Both the position numbers and the translations under genes were made by a program. The notes beneath the pieces are model-generated. The model ran no database searches and was not told the origin of the DNA. It saw nothing but the letters and a program-made list of their open reading frames with translations. Shown here one piece after another: positions 1 to 7,810 of a DNA stretch of 36,899 bases; within the stretch, counting starts at the first letter, position 1; every line of letters starts with the position of its first letter. The DNA lies in the NCBI GenBank assembly GCA_024640445.1, contig JAHEEZ010000002.1, forward strand, positions 1 to 36,899. Direction: 5' to 3'. The DNA comes from Acidobacteriota bacterium. Its GTDB lineage: Bacteria; Acidobacteriota; Blastocatellia; Pyrinomonadales; Pyrinomonadaceae.

Positions 1-255
1 GCGATGAGCGAGGCGAAGATCGAAAACTTCCTTGCCAGGAAAGTGATCGAGAATCCGAATGAGCTGAGCGGAGCAAGGCCTGCACCTGCCGCGAATGCGA
101 CGAGCGAAACGCCGGAAACCAACGCAAACACAGCAAACATCGCCAACACTTCGAATTCGGACGCGAATAGTGGCAATGCAGCTGCAGCGAACGCCTCGCC
201 GGCGGCAAATAAGGAAGCCAATTCGAACGCTTCGGAAAAGGAAGAGAAGAAGTAA
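1..255 (+). CDS. 3' end of unidentified gene with Asn/Ala-rich C-terminal tail (partial)
   Basis: The frame is open from the first base, so this is most likely the C-terminal end of a longer protein that starts before the window; the first in-frame ATG is at 4. About 30 ordinary residues are followed by a low-complexity tail of some 50 residues made mostly of Asn, Ala, Ser, Thr and Glu, ending in a Lys/Glu cluster. Such tails are common in exported or surface-associated proteins and say little about function. I do not recognise the family. A strong intrinsic terminator follows 30 bp after the stop, so this gene ends its transcription unit. Confidence 0.6.
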   Translation, partial: AMSEAKIENFLARKVIENPNELSGARPAPAANATSETPETNANTANIANTSNSDANSGNAAAANASPAANKEANSNASEKEEKK

Positions 256-280
256 TGACCGCAGTGAACTGCTAGGTGCG

Positions 281-306
281 AAAAGGCGGGCGGTTGCCCG
301 CCTTTT
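281..306 (+). terminator. Rho-independent terminator after the partial gene
   Basis: A perfect inverted repeat, GGCGGGC (285-291) and GCCCGCC (296-302), closes on a GGTT loop. It is flanked by AAAA and TTTT, which extend the stem to 11 bp and provide the U-tract. It isolates the upstream gene from the ABC-F gene. Confidence 0.85.
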
Positions 307-347
307 CGACGTTAGAGTATCAGATCGAGCCGGACGAAAGGACCTGC

Positions 348-2264
348 GTGCTCGCAATTATGCTGTTTCGCTTATCAGAATTATCAAAATCCTACGGCGC
401 CGATCGCGTACTCCGTGGCGTGACTTTTCAGTTGAACGCCGGTGAAAAGGTCGGTCTGGTGGGACGTAATGGCGCGGGAAAGACGACGGTTTTCAGAATA
501 CTTGTCGGGACTGAGTTCCCGGATTCGGGGGGTGTCGACAAGATCAATGGGCTCCGCATCGGCATGCTCGACCAGCACGTAGATTTCGAGGGCTCTGAAA
601 CGGTTCATACCGCCGCATTGTCGGCATTCAAGAAACTCCACGACATTGAGGCGGAGATGCGGATCCTGGAGAAGCGGATGGCGGAAGACCACTCTCCTGA
701 ATTGCTCGACCGGTACGCCGATCTTCAGACCGAATTCGAGCATAACGGCGGCTTTGAGTACACCGCGCGGGCAGAGGCAATCCTGCTCGGTCTGGGATTT
801 GAAAAGGATGACTGGAACGTCGATACGAGGGTGCTTTCCGGAGGGCAGAAGAACCGGCTGGGAATGGTGCGCCTGCTGCTTTCAGAGTCCGACATATTGC
901 TGCTCGACGAGCCCACAAACCATCTTGACGTAAAGGCGGTCGAGTGGCTGGAGGAGTATCTTCGGGCATCGGATCTGGCCTTCGTAGTCGTCAGCCACGA
1001 CCGATACTTTCTGGACCGGACTTGCGCCAAGATCATCGAGTTGGACAACGGAAGGGCATATTCATACACGGGAAACTACACAGAGTTTCTCGCCCAGTCC
1101 GAACTACGAAAAGAACAGCACCAGAGGGAATATGAGAATCAGCAGTCGCTGATCTCAAAGACTGAAGCCTTTATTAACAAGAATCTTGCCGGGCAAAAGA
1201 CCAAGCAGGCAAAGTCGCGCCGAAACATGCTCGCGAGGATGGATAGGATCGACGCTCCCGCCAAGGAGGTGGGGGGTGGCTCCTTTCAGCTAAAGCACGT
1301 AGAGAGGACCGGCACACACGTTCTGACAACAGAACGACTCGCGGTCGGTTACGGCGAAGATATACTTGCGGGCGAGATAGACGTCGTCCTGCTAAGAGGA
1401 GAGAGGCTCGGGATCATCGGTGGAAACGGCACCGGAAAGACGACATTCCTGAAGACCTTGCTCGGAAAGATCCGCCCGATTCGCGGTGATTTCACATGGG
1501 GCGCGAAGACGCGCCTCGGTTACTACTCCCAGCAGCTTGAAGAACTGGATGTCCAGAACGAGGTGATCGGCGAATTTCGAAAGGTCGCGCCTCTTGCCGA
1601 GAACGGCGAATTGAGGTCCTTTCTCGCCCGCTTCCTCTTCTTTGGCGACGACGTTTTCAAGCGGGTCGGTGATCTCTCAGGAGGCGAGAAGGGAAGACTT
1701 TCCCTTGCGAAACTCGTCTATTCGGGTGCGAACGTACTCCTTCTGGACGAGCCGACAAACCATCTTGACATACCCTCACGCGAGGCGCTTGAGGAATCGC
1801 TCCTTTCGTTCCCGGGCACTATTATCGTAGTCAGTCACGATCGCTTCTTTTTGGACCGGATCACGAACCGGACGCTGGACTTGCGCGGTGACGGTGCGGC
1901 CGAACTCTTCAATGGCAGCTACACTGAGTATCACGACAAGATCGCTGGAAAGAAGCCGGCTTCAACGGTGGAGCGTGCAGGATATCGTGAATCCGAGAGT
2001 ATCGATCAGGAGCCGACCAATACCCCTGCTTCATCGATGAGCAAGAACGAGCGACGGAAGATCGAAGACCGGATCCGCGAGATCGAAACGCAGATCCCGG
2101 ATCTGGAAGAAGAGCTGGCCGCGCTAACGCAGAAGATGAGCCTTCGCGAAACCGCAACCGATCAGGTGCTGTTCGACCGTTTGACGAAGGAGTTTTCCGA
2201 CAAACAAGAAACCGTGAAGGCTATTTACGACGAATGGGAAGATCTGTTGTCCAGATCGTCCTGA
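348..2264 (+). CDS. ABC-F family ATPase (ribosome-associated, Uup/EttA type)
   Basis: This is a soluble protein with two ABC ATPase domains and no membrane segments. The first Walker A (GRNGAGKTT) lies near residue 40 and the second (GGNGTGKTT) near residue 370. Each domain has an LSGGQ-type signature (LSGGQKNRL and LSGGEKGRL) and a Walker B reading LLLDEPTNHLD, which is typical of ABC-F. Between the domains is a charged helical linker (P-site tRNA interaction motif region). The last ~70 residues are a Glu/Lys-rich predicted coiled coil, as in Uup. ABC-F proteins bind the ribosomal E site and relieve stalled translation; some give antibiotic resistance, but nothing here shows that. I chose GTG at 348 because a GAAAGGA ribosome-binding site sits 6 bp upstream; ATG at 360 is the alternative. 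The gene stands alone after a terminator. Confidence 0.9.
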   Translation: MLAIMLFRLSELSKSYGADRVLRGVTFQLNAGEKVGLVGRNGAGKTTVFRILVGTEFPDSGGVDKINGLRIGMLDQHVDFEGSETVHTAALSAFKKLHDIEAEMRILEKRMAEDHSPELLDRYADLQTEFEHNGGFEYTARAEAILLGLGFEKDDWNVDTRVLSGGQKNRLGMVRLLLSESDILLLDEPTNHLDVKAVEWLEEYLRASDLAFVVVSHDRYFLDRTCAKIIELDNGRAYSYTGNYTEFLAQSELRKEQHQREYENQQSLISKTEAFINKNLAGQKTKQAKSRRNMLARMDRIDAPAKEVGGGSFQLKHVERTGTHVLTTERLAVGYGEDILAGEIDVVLLRGERLGIIGGNGTGKTTFLKTLLGKIRPIRGDFTWGAKTRLGYYSQQLEELDVQNEVIGEFRKVAPLAENGELRSFLARFLFFGDDVFKRVGDLSGGEKGRLSLAKLVYSGANVLLLDEPTNHLDIPSREALEESLLSFPGTIIVVSHDRFFLDRITNRTLDLRGDGAAELFNGSYTEYHDKIAGKKPASTVERAGYRESESIDQEPTNTPASSMSKNERRKIEDRIREIETQIPDLEEELAALTQKMSLRETATDQVLFDRLTKEFSDKQETVKAIYDEWEDLLSRSS

Positions 2265-2323
2265 CACACCTTTCTACCTGCCCGATGTCCCGAAAATAAG
2301 CACGCATTGAATACCCTCCGGAA

Positions 2324-2352
2324 TTGACAACCGGCCATTGTGTAACTAAAGT
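2324..2352 (+). promoter_or_regulatory. Sigma70-type promoter of the Rrf2-ABC exporter operon
   Basis: A perfect -35 box TTGACA (2324-2329) is followed after 17 bp by TAAAGT (2347-2352), a 4/6 match to the -10 consensus. Transcription would begin about 30 bp upstream of the regulator ATG. The -10 hexamer forms most of the spacer of the palindrome at 2340-2360. Confidence 0.7.
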
Positions 2353-2360
2353 GGTTACAC
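2340..2360. promoter_or_regulatory. Operator palindrome, probable Rrf2 autoregulation site
   Basis: The sequence shows a perfect 7-bp inverted repeat, GTGTAAC (2340-2346) and GTTACAC (2354-2360), separated by 7 bp that contain the -10 box. A dimeric winged-helix protein bound here would block RNA polymerase. TGTAAC-spacer-GTTACA half-sites upstream of Rrf2/YwnA-like regulator genes fit the usual autoregulation pattern. That the adjacent regulator binds here is inferred. Confidence 0.7.
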
Positions 2361-2393
2361 ACTTCGAGGCATTTGTCGTAAGGTTCTGATTCC

Positions 2394-2849
2394 ATGGGTT
2401 CAAATAGCAGACTGGCAGTGGCGGTTCATACCGCCGGAATTCTCGCGCTGCGGGGGCGCCAGCCTGTCACTTCAGACATGGTCGCGACTAGCGTGGGAAC
2501 CAATCCTGTAGTGGTCCGCAGGATCATTGGATGCCTTGTGAAGAGCGGAATTGCTGAGGTCCGAAAGGGCTCCGGCGGCGGGGCGTTTTTAACAAGACCG
2601 GCAAATGCGATCACTATCGCTGATATCTATGCGGCGCTCGGAGAAGACGAACTCTTCCAGGTGCCAAGCCTTGGAAAGGAGCACGAGTGCCCGATCGGGA
2701 GGGCTGTAAGGCCAATTCTCCATCAGTTGTTCAGCGGTGCGGAGGAAGCGATGATCGGATATCTTGCCGGAATAAATCTGGAGGACCTGATCAAAATGCT
2801 CGGGGAAGATATTCCGGACGGCATTTGCGGAGAGATCTCGGATGACTGA
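2394..2849 (+). CDS. Rrf2 family transcriptional regulator
   Basis: This 151-residue protein has the Rrf2 layout. An N-terminal winged helix-turn-helix covers about residues 1-60, with the recognition part near TNPVVVRRIIGCLVKSGI. The wing contains the glycine-rich RKGSGGGAFLTRP segment typical of the family, followed by the dimerisation helix region. The three-cysteine cluster that binds Fe-S in IscR/NsrR is absent; only single cysteines at CLVK, ECPIG and GICGE are seen. It is therefore more like the YwnA/CymR-like branch and may sense a small molecule or redox change. It overlaps the downstream ABC exporter gene by 8 bp, so the two are translationally coupled and the exporter is the likely target. 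A perfect palindrome over the promoter suggests autorepression. Confidence 0.88.
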   Translation: MGSNSRLAVAVHTAGILALRGRQPVTSDMVATSVGTNPVVVRRIIGCLVKSGIAEVRKGSGGGAFLTRPANAITIADIYAALGEDELFQVPSLGKEHECPIGRAVRPILHQLFSGAEEAMIGYLAGINLEDLIKMLGEDIPDGICGEISDD

Positions 2850-4689
2850 CGAAAGACCTGAAAAGAAGAAAAGATTTACATTGCAGGGGGCCTGGAAGGA
2901 CGCAAGGGAACTGGTGTGGCTGCACCGTTGGCGCCTTGCACTGGGCGGCGCGCTGATGCTTGTCAGCAGGCTGGCCGGCCTTGTGTTGCCTGCGTCGTCA
3001 AAATACCTCATTGATGAGGTAATTACCAAGCAGCGATTCGAGATACTTAAGTGGATCGCACTCGCTATCGGTCTGGCGACGGTTGTCCAGGCGATCACTT
3101 CCTTCGCGCTTTCGCAGATTCTCGGCGTAGCGGCGCAAAAAGCGATCACGGAGATGCGCAAGGCCGTTCAAGCGCACATCGAGAAACTTCCGATCTCCTA
3201 TTTTGATTCGACTCAGACCGGCCAGCTGATCTCACGCATAATGAGCGATGCCGAAGGCATCCGCAATCTGATCGGAACCGGTCTTGTTCAGCTTTCGGGG
3301 AGTACGGTTACGGCTCTTATTTCGATCGTTGTCTTGTTCTGGATCAACTGGAAGATGACATCGGTAACGATCATCGTGCTTGCCCTTTTCGGCGGGGCGC
3401 TCGCCTTCGCTTTCAAACGGCTGAGACCGATATTTCGTGAACGGCAGCAAATTAACGCCGAGGTGACGGGCAGGCTCGGCGAATCGCTCGGCGGCATCAG
3501 GATCGTGAAAGCGTACACGGCGGAGAGGAGGGAGGCCCTGACCTTTGCAAGGGGAGCCCACAGGCTGTTCAGGAACGTCGCGAAATCAATGACAGGCGTT
3601 TCGGCGATGACCGGTTTCTCTTCCGTGATCATAGGCGCGATCGGCGTCGTGATGATCCTGATCGGCGGCAATTCGGTCATGGCCGGCACGATGACCCTCG
3701 GCGATCTCTTCATGTACATCTTCTTCACGAGCCTCATGGCATTGCCGATCATCGAGTTCACTTCGATAGGCACTCAGATAACTGAGGCGTTCGCAGGACT
3801 CGACCGCATACGCGAAGTAATGAATTCCGTCACGGAAGATGAAGAGGATTCTTCTCGCAGGCCGCTGAAGGATTTGAAGGGATCGATCAGTTTCCGCGAT
3901 GTGCATTTTGAATACGAGGAAAACACACCCGTGCTGAACGGAGTGTCATTTGACGCTGAGGCGGGGAGCACGACCGCTCTTGTTGGCTCCAGCGGCTCCG
4001 GGAAGTCGACGATACTCTCGCACGTGCTCAACTTCGTCCAGCCGCAAAAAGGCAAGGTTCTTGTTGACGGAGTGGATCTTCAGGAACTCCGGTTAAGGGA
4101 TTACAGAAAACACCTTGGTGTCGTCCTGCAGGAAAATTTCCTGTTCGACGGCACTATCCTCGAGAACATTCAATTCTCCAATGCCGGGGCAACGATAGAA
4201 AAAGTCAGAGAGGTCTGCCGGATCGCATACTGCGACGAGTTCATCGACAAGTTCGAGAATGGGTATGACACCGTGGTAGGCGAAAGGGGGGTCAAACTCT
4301 CCGGCGGCCAGAGGCAGAGGATAGCGATCGCCCGCGCGCTTCTTGCGGATCCAAGAATACTGATTCTCGACGAGGCGACTTCCAGCCTTGATTCAGAGAG
4401 CGAACAGATGATCCAGGAAGGGCTCAAGGAACTGAGGAAAGGCAGAACCACCTTCGTTATTGCACATCGGCTCTCCACGATCAGAAGCGCGGACAACATT
4501 CTTGTCGTCGAAGAAGGCAGGATCGTGGAAAGCGGCACCCACGATGAGCTGATCGCTCTGGACGGCCGGTACAAGCAGCTTTATGACAAACAGTACCGGT
4601 TCGAAAAGAACCAGTTCATCAACCCGGGTGAGGATTTTACACCGGATGAAAATGAACTGGACCGTGTTCCCAGAGCTTCAAGACTGTGA
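2842..4689 (+). CDS. ABC exporter, fused permease and ATPase (MsbA-like)
   Basis: This 615-residue half-transporter has an N-terminal type IV exporter membrane domain (about residues 30-320, six predicted helices) and a C-terminal ATPase. Walker A is GSSGSGKST (382-390), the Q-loop is near VVLQE (428), the signature is LSGGQRQRIA (486 on), Walker B is ILILDE (506-511) and the switch histidine is in IAHRLST. It should act as a homodimer in the inner membrane exporting a lipid, drug or peptide; the substrate cannot be read from sequence. It starts inside the end of the Rrf2 gene with a GGAGAG ribosome site 7 bp upstream. The regulator-exporter pairing suggests inducible efflux. No clear terminator follows the stop. 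Confidence 0.9.
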   Translation: MTDERPEKKKRFTLQGAWKDARELVWLHRWRLALGGALMLVSRLAGLVLPASSKYLIDEVITKQRFEILKWIALAIGLATVVQAITSFALSQILGVAAQKAITEMRKAVQAHIEKLPISYFDSTQTGQLISRIMSDAEGIRNLIGTGLVQLSGSTVTALISIVVLFWINWKMTSVTIIVLALFGGALAFAFKRLRPIFRERQQINAEVTGRLGESLGGIRIVKAYTAERREALTFARGAHRLFRNVAKSMTGVSAMTGFSSVIIGAIGVVMILIGGNSVMAGTMTLGDLFMYIFFTSLMALPIIEFTSIGTQITEAFAGLDRIREVMNSVTEDEEDSSRRPLKDLKGSISFRDVHFEYEENTPVLNGVSFDAEAGSTTALVGSSGSGKSTILSHVLNFVQPQKGKVLVDGVDLQELRLRDYRKHLGVVLQENFLFDGTILENIQFSNAGATIEKVREVCRIAYCDEFIDKFENGYDTVVGERGVKLSGGQRQRIAIARALLADPRILILDEATSSLDSESEQMIQEGLKELRKGRTTFVIAHRLSTIRSADNILVVEEGRIVESGTHDELIALDGRYKQLYDKQYRFEKNQFINPGEDFTPDENELDRVPRASRL

Positions 4690-4768
4690 CCGGTTGCATG
4701 TGTGAAGAAAATGAATAGGACGCAAGCGACCGAAATGATCCGAATTCTTATACCCGATCCCTCCATTT

Positions 4769-7240
4769 ATGGATGACAAGAAGATCGATTGGAAAAAATT
4801 GACGAAGCGGAGGATTTCCGGCCTCGGATTGATGGCGGGCGGCGGGATTGTGCTATTCTCCCCGATCCTGATCGGAGAGTGGACTCTCGCGCTTCTCGGT
4901 GGGGTATTCCTTGTCGTTGGGGCAGCATTCTTCGTACAAGCCCTTGGGCAGGCAGAAACTTACTCCACAGTAGTCAGCTATGTCACGGGTCTGGTATCCG
5001 TCCTCCTTGGAATACTTCTGTTTCTCAGTCCAAGGACGGTCCTTTCGGGACTTTTCCTGGGGATCACCCTGTTCCTGTTGATTGACGGAGGCGTCAAGAT
5101 CTATGCCGCCGCAAAGAAAAGCGGCCGTGATCGTAGGTGGGGAATCTTCAACGGGAGTTTTGTGGTCGTCCTGGCGATTCTGGTCCGTATCATATTTTCG
5201 GCCGAGCTCGGCTTGGTCGCCGTGGGTATCGTCTTAGGGACGTGGCTGATCGTTCAGGGATGGACGCTGTTCTTCACTCCTGAGCAAGGGCTGATCCCGG
5301 CTGATGAAGTGAGAAATCCGCGGACGCATCCGGACAGGTACCTGGGCCTGGAGCCGGGAGATGACCTCCAAAAGGTCAATGAGGAGATCCTCGCAAATGA
5401 TCGCTCTGTGACCAGACAGGATATCTACTGGAGCACCACGGTGCTGGGAATCCTGTTCGCTTCTCATTTTGTCCGCGCTCCGCTCAAGTGGTCGGTCTTC
5501 GGAATCATATCGCCATTCGTCGCGGTTGCGGGCGATGCAGCAGCAGCGTTGCTTCTCGGCATTGTGCTTATCCTTCCCTTTAGACTGCTTTGGCGCAAAT
5601 TAACCCGACCTTTCGAAAGAGCCGCGTGGCGACGATTGCGTTCGTTGCCGGAAGAGCTAGAAGAACCCAGCATCGCAGAGAGGCTAATAAATTACTGGCT
5701 TGAAAGCCGCATGCGATTCTCACACGAATTGCGCGCCGTTCGCCTTTCGCTGAATTACGCGTTCTGGCGGATGCTCCGTTTCGGACTTCCGATAACTGCA
5801 GTGTTCGTAGCGATAAGCTCGATATGGGGATTCAGTTGGTATTTCAATTCGGAAAACTGGGCCTCGGGCGTGTTTCAGATAATCACTCAGGGAAGGGTTG
5901 ATACGTGGAGGAAACGAGGGGCGGAAGAGGTAGAAAAAGCACTTTTGGAAAGGGGGGCGGACGCCAAGGATATCTTTTCCGTAAGGCCGGAAGGTATTAC
6001 TGATTCTGACGACTTCAGTTTTGTCGTGATAGGAGACACGGGAGAAGGCGATGCTTCTCAGACCGTCCTTCGAGACCAGATAATCAAAGCGGGTAACCGT
6101 GACGATGTGAGGTTCCTGGTGTTGTCGTCGGATGTCATCTATCCGGATGGCAAAATGGACGACTACGAAGACAACTTCTACCTGCCGTTCAAGGGTTTCT
6201 CCAAGCCAATATACGCGATTCCAGGGAATCACGACTGGTACGATGCCGACGTGGGCTTTAACGCCAACTTTCTTGAGCCGGAAGCCGCGATTATTGCGCT
6301 AAAGGCCGGATTCGGCAGGGATCTTGGGATGGAAAGCAAGACCATGGAGCGGCATTATGGCGAAATAGTCGCCGAGGGAAAACGGCTAAGGGAGTATTAC
6401 GGCATTAAGAACGGCCTTCAGCGCGCGCCGTTCTTTGATCTTCACAAAGATGGATTCTCGCTTATCGCCGTCGATACAGGAATCCTCAGGAAGATAGACA
6501 GCAAGGAGCGCGAATGGCTCGAGGCCAGCCTCAAGAGAGCAGGAGACAACTTCAAGTTTGTGATCCTTGGGCATCCATTCTATGTGGCCGGGAGATCTAC
6601 GTTCGAAGACGATGCTGATTTCAGTGCGATATATCAATTGCTTAGGCGCTTCCAGGTTGACCTGGTAATGGCCGGCGACACCCACGATTTTGAGTACTAC
6701 AATGAGCAGTTTTCCTCAAACGGGCAAATGCTCGAAATGCGTCACTTTGTAAACGGTGGAGGCGGCGCGTACTTGAGTATCGGCACCGCTGCCGGATTTC
6801 CAGAAGACCCATTCACTAAGGACTTCGTCTTTTATCCCCGCACAGACCAGCTTATTGAAAAAATCAATAAAGAAGCGCCATTCTGGAAGAAGCCTTTGCT
6901 TTTATGGATGCAGACTCTTCAAGGTTGGCCTTTCGACCAAGAGGTCCTGTCCGGAGCGTTCGATTTCAACAACGCACCGTTCTTTCAGAGCTTTGTGGTG
7001 GTAAATGTGGAGCGATCGAAGGGTCAGATACGGATCCAGCTCGTCGGGGCGAAGGGCCCGTTGGAGTGGAAGGATGTCCAAACAGGTCCCGTCGCAAGGC
7101 CGAAAGGAACTGCCGAGAATGACAAGGTCGAGTTTCTGGTGCCGTTGGTGAAAAGCAGTAAGACAGTGATGTCAGCGGAGCCTGGCATCGGTACCGAATC
7201 ACAGAACGCCAAGGCATCACAAAATGATGGCAGCAAATGA
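4769..7240 (+). CDS. DUF308/HdeD-like membrane protein fused to a calcineurin-like metallophosphoesterase
   Basis: This 823-residue protein has two halves. Residues 1-175 contain about six hydrophobic helices arranged like the DUF308/HdeD family. Further membrane segments lie near 220-275 and 335-357. From about residue 415 a metallophosphoesterase domain follows. Its metal-binding motifs are GDTG (422-425), a weakened second motif SSDV where GD is usual (453-456), GNHD (486-489), GHP (601-603) and GDTHD (636-640) in place of the usual GHxH. The spacing resembles purple acid phosphatase-like enzymes. A GGGGAYL segment near 663 is typical of that subgroup. The phosphatase half could face either side of the membrane; I cannot decide the topology. 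The substrate is unknown. No good ribosome site precedes the ATG. Confidence 0.8.
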   Translation: MDDKKIDWKKLTKRRISGLGLMAGGGIVLFSPILIGEWTLALLGGVFLVVGAAFFVQALGQAETYSTVVSYVTGLVSVLLGILLFLSPRTVLSGLFLGITLFLLIDGGVKIYAAAKKSGRDRRWGIFNGSFVVVLAILVRIIFSAELGLVAVGIVLGTWLIVQGWTLFFTPEQGLIPADEVRNPRTHPDRYLGLEPGDDLQKVNEEILANDRSVTRQDIYWSTTVLGILFASHFVRAPLKWSVFGIISPFVAVAGDAAAALLLGIVLILPFRLLWRKLTRPFERAAWRRLRSLPEELEEPSIAERLINYWLESRMRFSHELRAVRLSLNYAFWRMLRFGLPITAVFVAISSIWGFSWYFNSENWASGVFQIITQGRVDTWRKRGAEEVEKALLERGADAKDIFSVRPEGITDSDDFSFVVIGDTGEGDASQTVLRDQIIKAGNRDDVRFLVLSSDVIYPDGKMDDYEDNFYLPFKGFSKPIYAIPGNHDWYDADVGFNANFLEPEAAIIALKAGFGRDLGMESKTMERHYGEIVAEGKRLREYYGIKNGLQRAPFFDLHKDGFSLIAVDTGILRKIDSKEREWLEASLKRAGDNFKFVILGHPFYVAGRSTFEDDADFSAIYQLLRRFQVDLVMAGDTHDFEYYNEQFSSNGQMLEMRHFVNGGGGAYLSIGTAAGFPEDPFTKDFVFYPRTDQLIEKINKEAPFWKKPLLLWMQTLQGWPFDQEVLSGAFDFNNAPFFQSFVVVNVERSKGQIRIQLVGAKGPLEWKDVQTGPVARPKGTAENDKVEFLVPLVKSSKTVMSAEPGIGTESQNAKASQNDGSK

Positions 7241-7344
7241 TCGTTGAACACTGTTTGCTTGGCTCTCAGGCTTCCTCCTATGCGCGGGTCGAAAGGAATC
7301 AAGGCGGTTACAGTCAGTCAAAATCTTTGTGAGGAAAATAGTTC

Positions 7345-7779
7345 ATGGAAAATACCCAAAATTACAGCAACCATGTCAGGTGGTATCCACCGTTTCACTT
7401 CGTGCTGGCGCCTCTTCTGCTGGCCAATATCGTTTATTGGATAGTTCGGTTCTATCAGAATCCGGGCTGGGACAGCGGCGAACTTGTCATATTCGGGGTC
7501 GCGGTTCTCCTGCTTGCCTTCATTGCCAGGCTCTTCGCGATAAGGTGCCAGGACAGGCTCATACGGCTTGAAGAGCGCCTCAGGTATGAGAAATTGCTCT
7601 CGTCCGATGTGGCGGCAAGGGCCTCCGATCTGCGAGTCGGTCACGTGATCGCAATGAGGTTTGCGTCAGACGAGGAACTTCCGGGGCTCGTAGAACGTGC
7701 TTTGAACGGTGAGTTCGGATCACAAAAGGAGATCAAACTCGCCGTCAAGAAGTGGCGTCCGGACAACTTCAGGGTATAG
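7345..7779 (+). CDS. Small membrane protein, DUF6526-like
   Basis: This 144-residue protein has two hydrophobic helices (about residues 19-37 and 46-65) with a short loop, followed by a soluble C-terminal half rich in Arg and Glu. The N-terminus reads NYSNHVRWYPPFHF, matching the conserved start I associate with DUF6526 proteins; the function of that family is not known. A GAGG ribosome site lies 11-14 bp before the ATG. The gap to the upstream phosphoesterase gene is 104 bp with no visible promoter or terminator, so they may be cotranscribed. A perfect hairpin follows the stop at once. Confidence 0.75.
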   Translation: MENTQNYSNHVRWYPPFHFVLAPLLLANIVYWIVRFYQNPGWDSGELVIFGVAVLLLAFIARLFAIRCQDRLIRLEERLRYEKLLSSDVAARASDLRVGHVIAMRFASDEELPGLVERALNGEFGSQKEIKLAVKKWRPDNFRV

Positions 7780-7782
7780 CAG

Positions 7783-7807
7783 AAAGGCCCGCTTTCGCGG
7801 GCCTTTT
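7783..7807. terminator. Bidirectional terminator between convergent genes
   Basis: A perfect 10-bp stem, AAAGGCCCGC (7783-7792) and GCGGGCCTTT (7797-7806), closes on TTTC. The A- and T-rich ends give a U-tract in both directions. It lies between the DUF6526-like gene (plus) and guaB (minus), with only 31 bp between their stops. Confidence 0.88.
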
Positions 7808-7810
7808 CCT

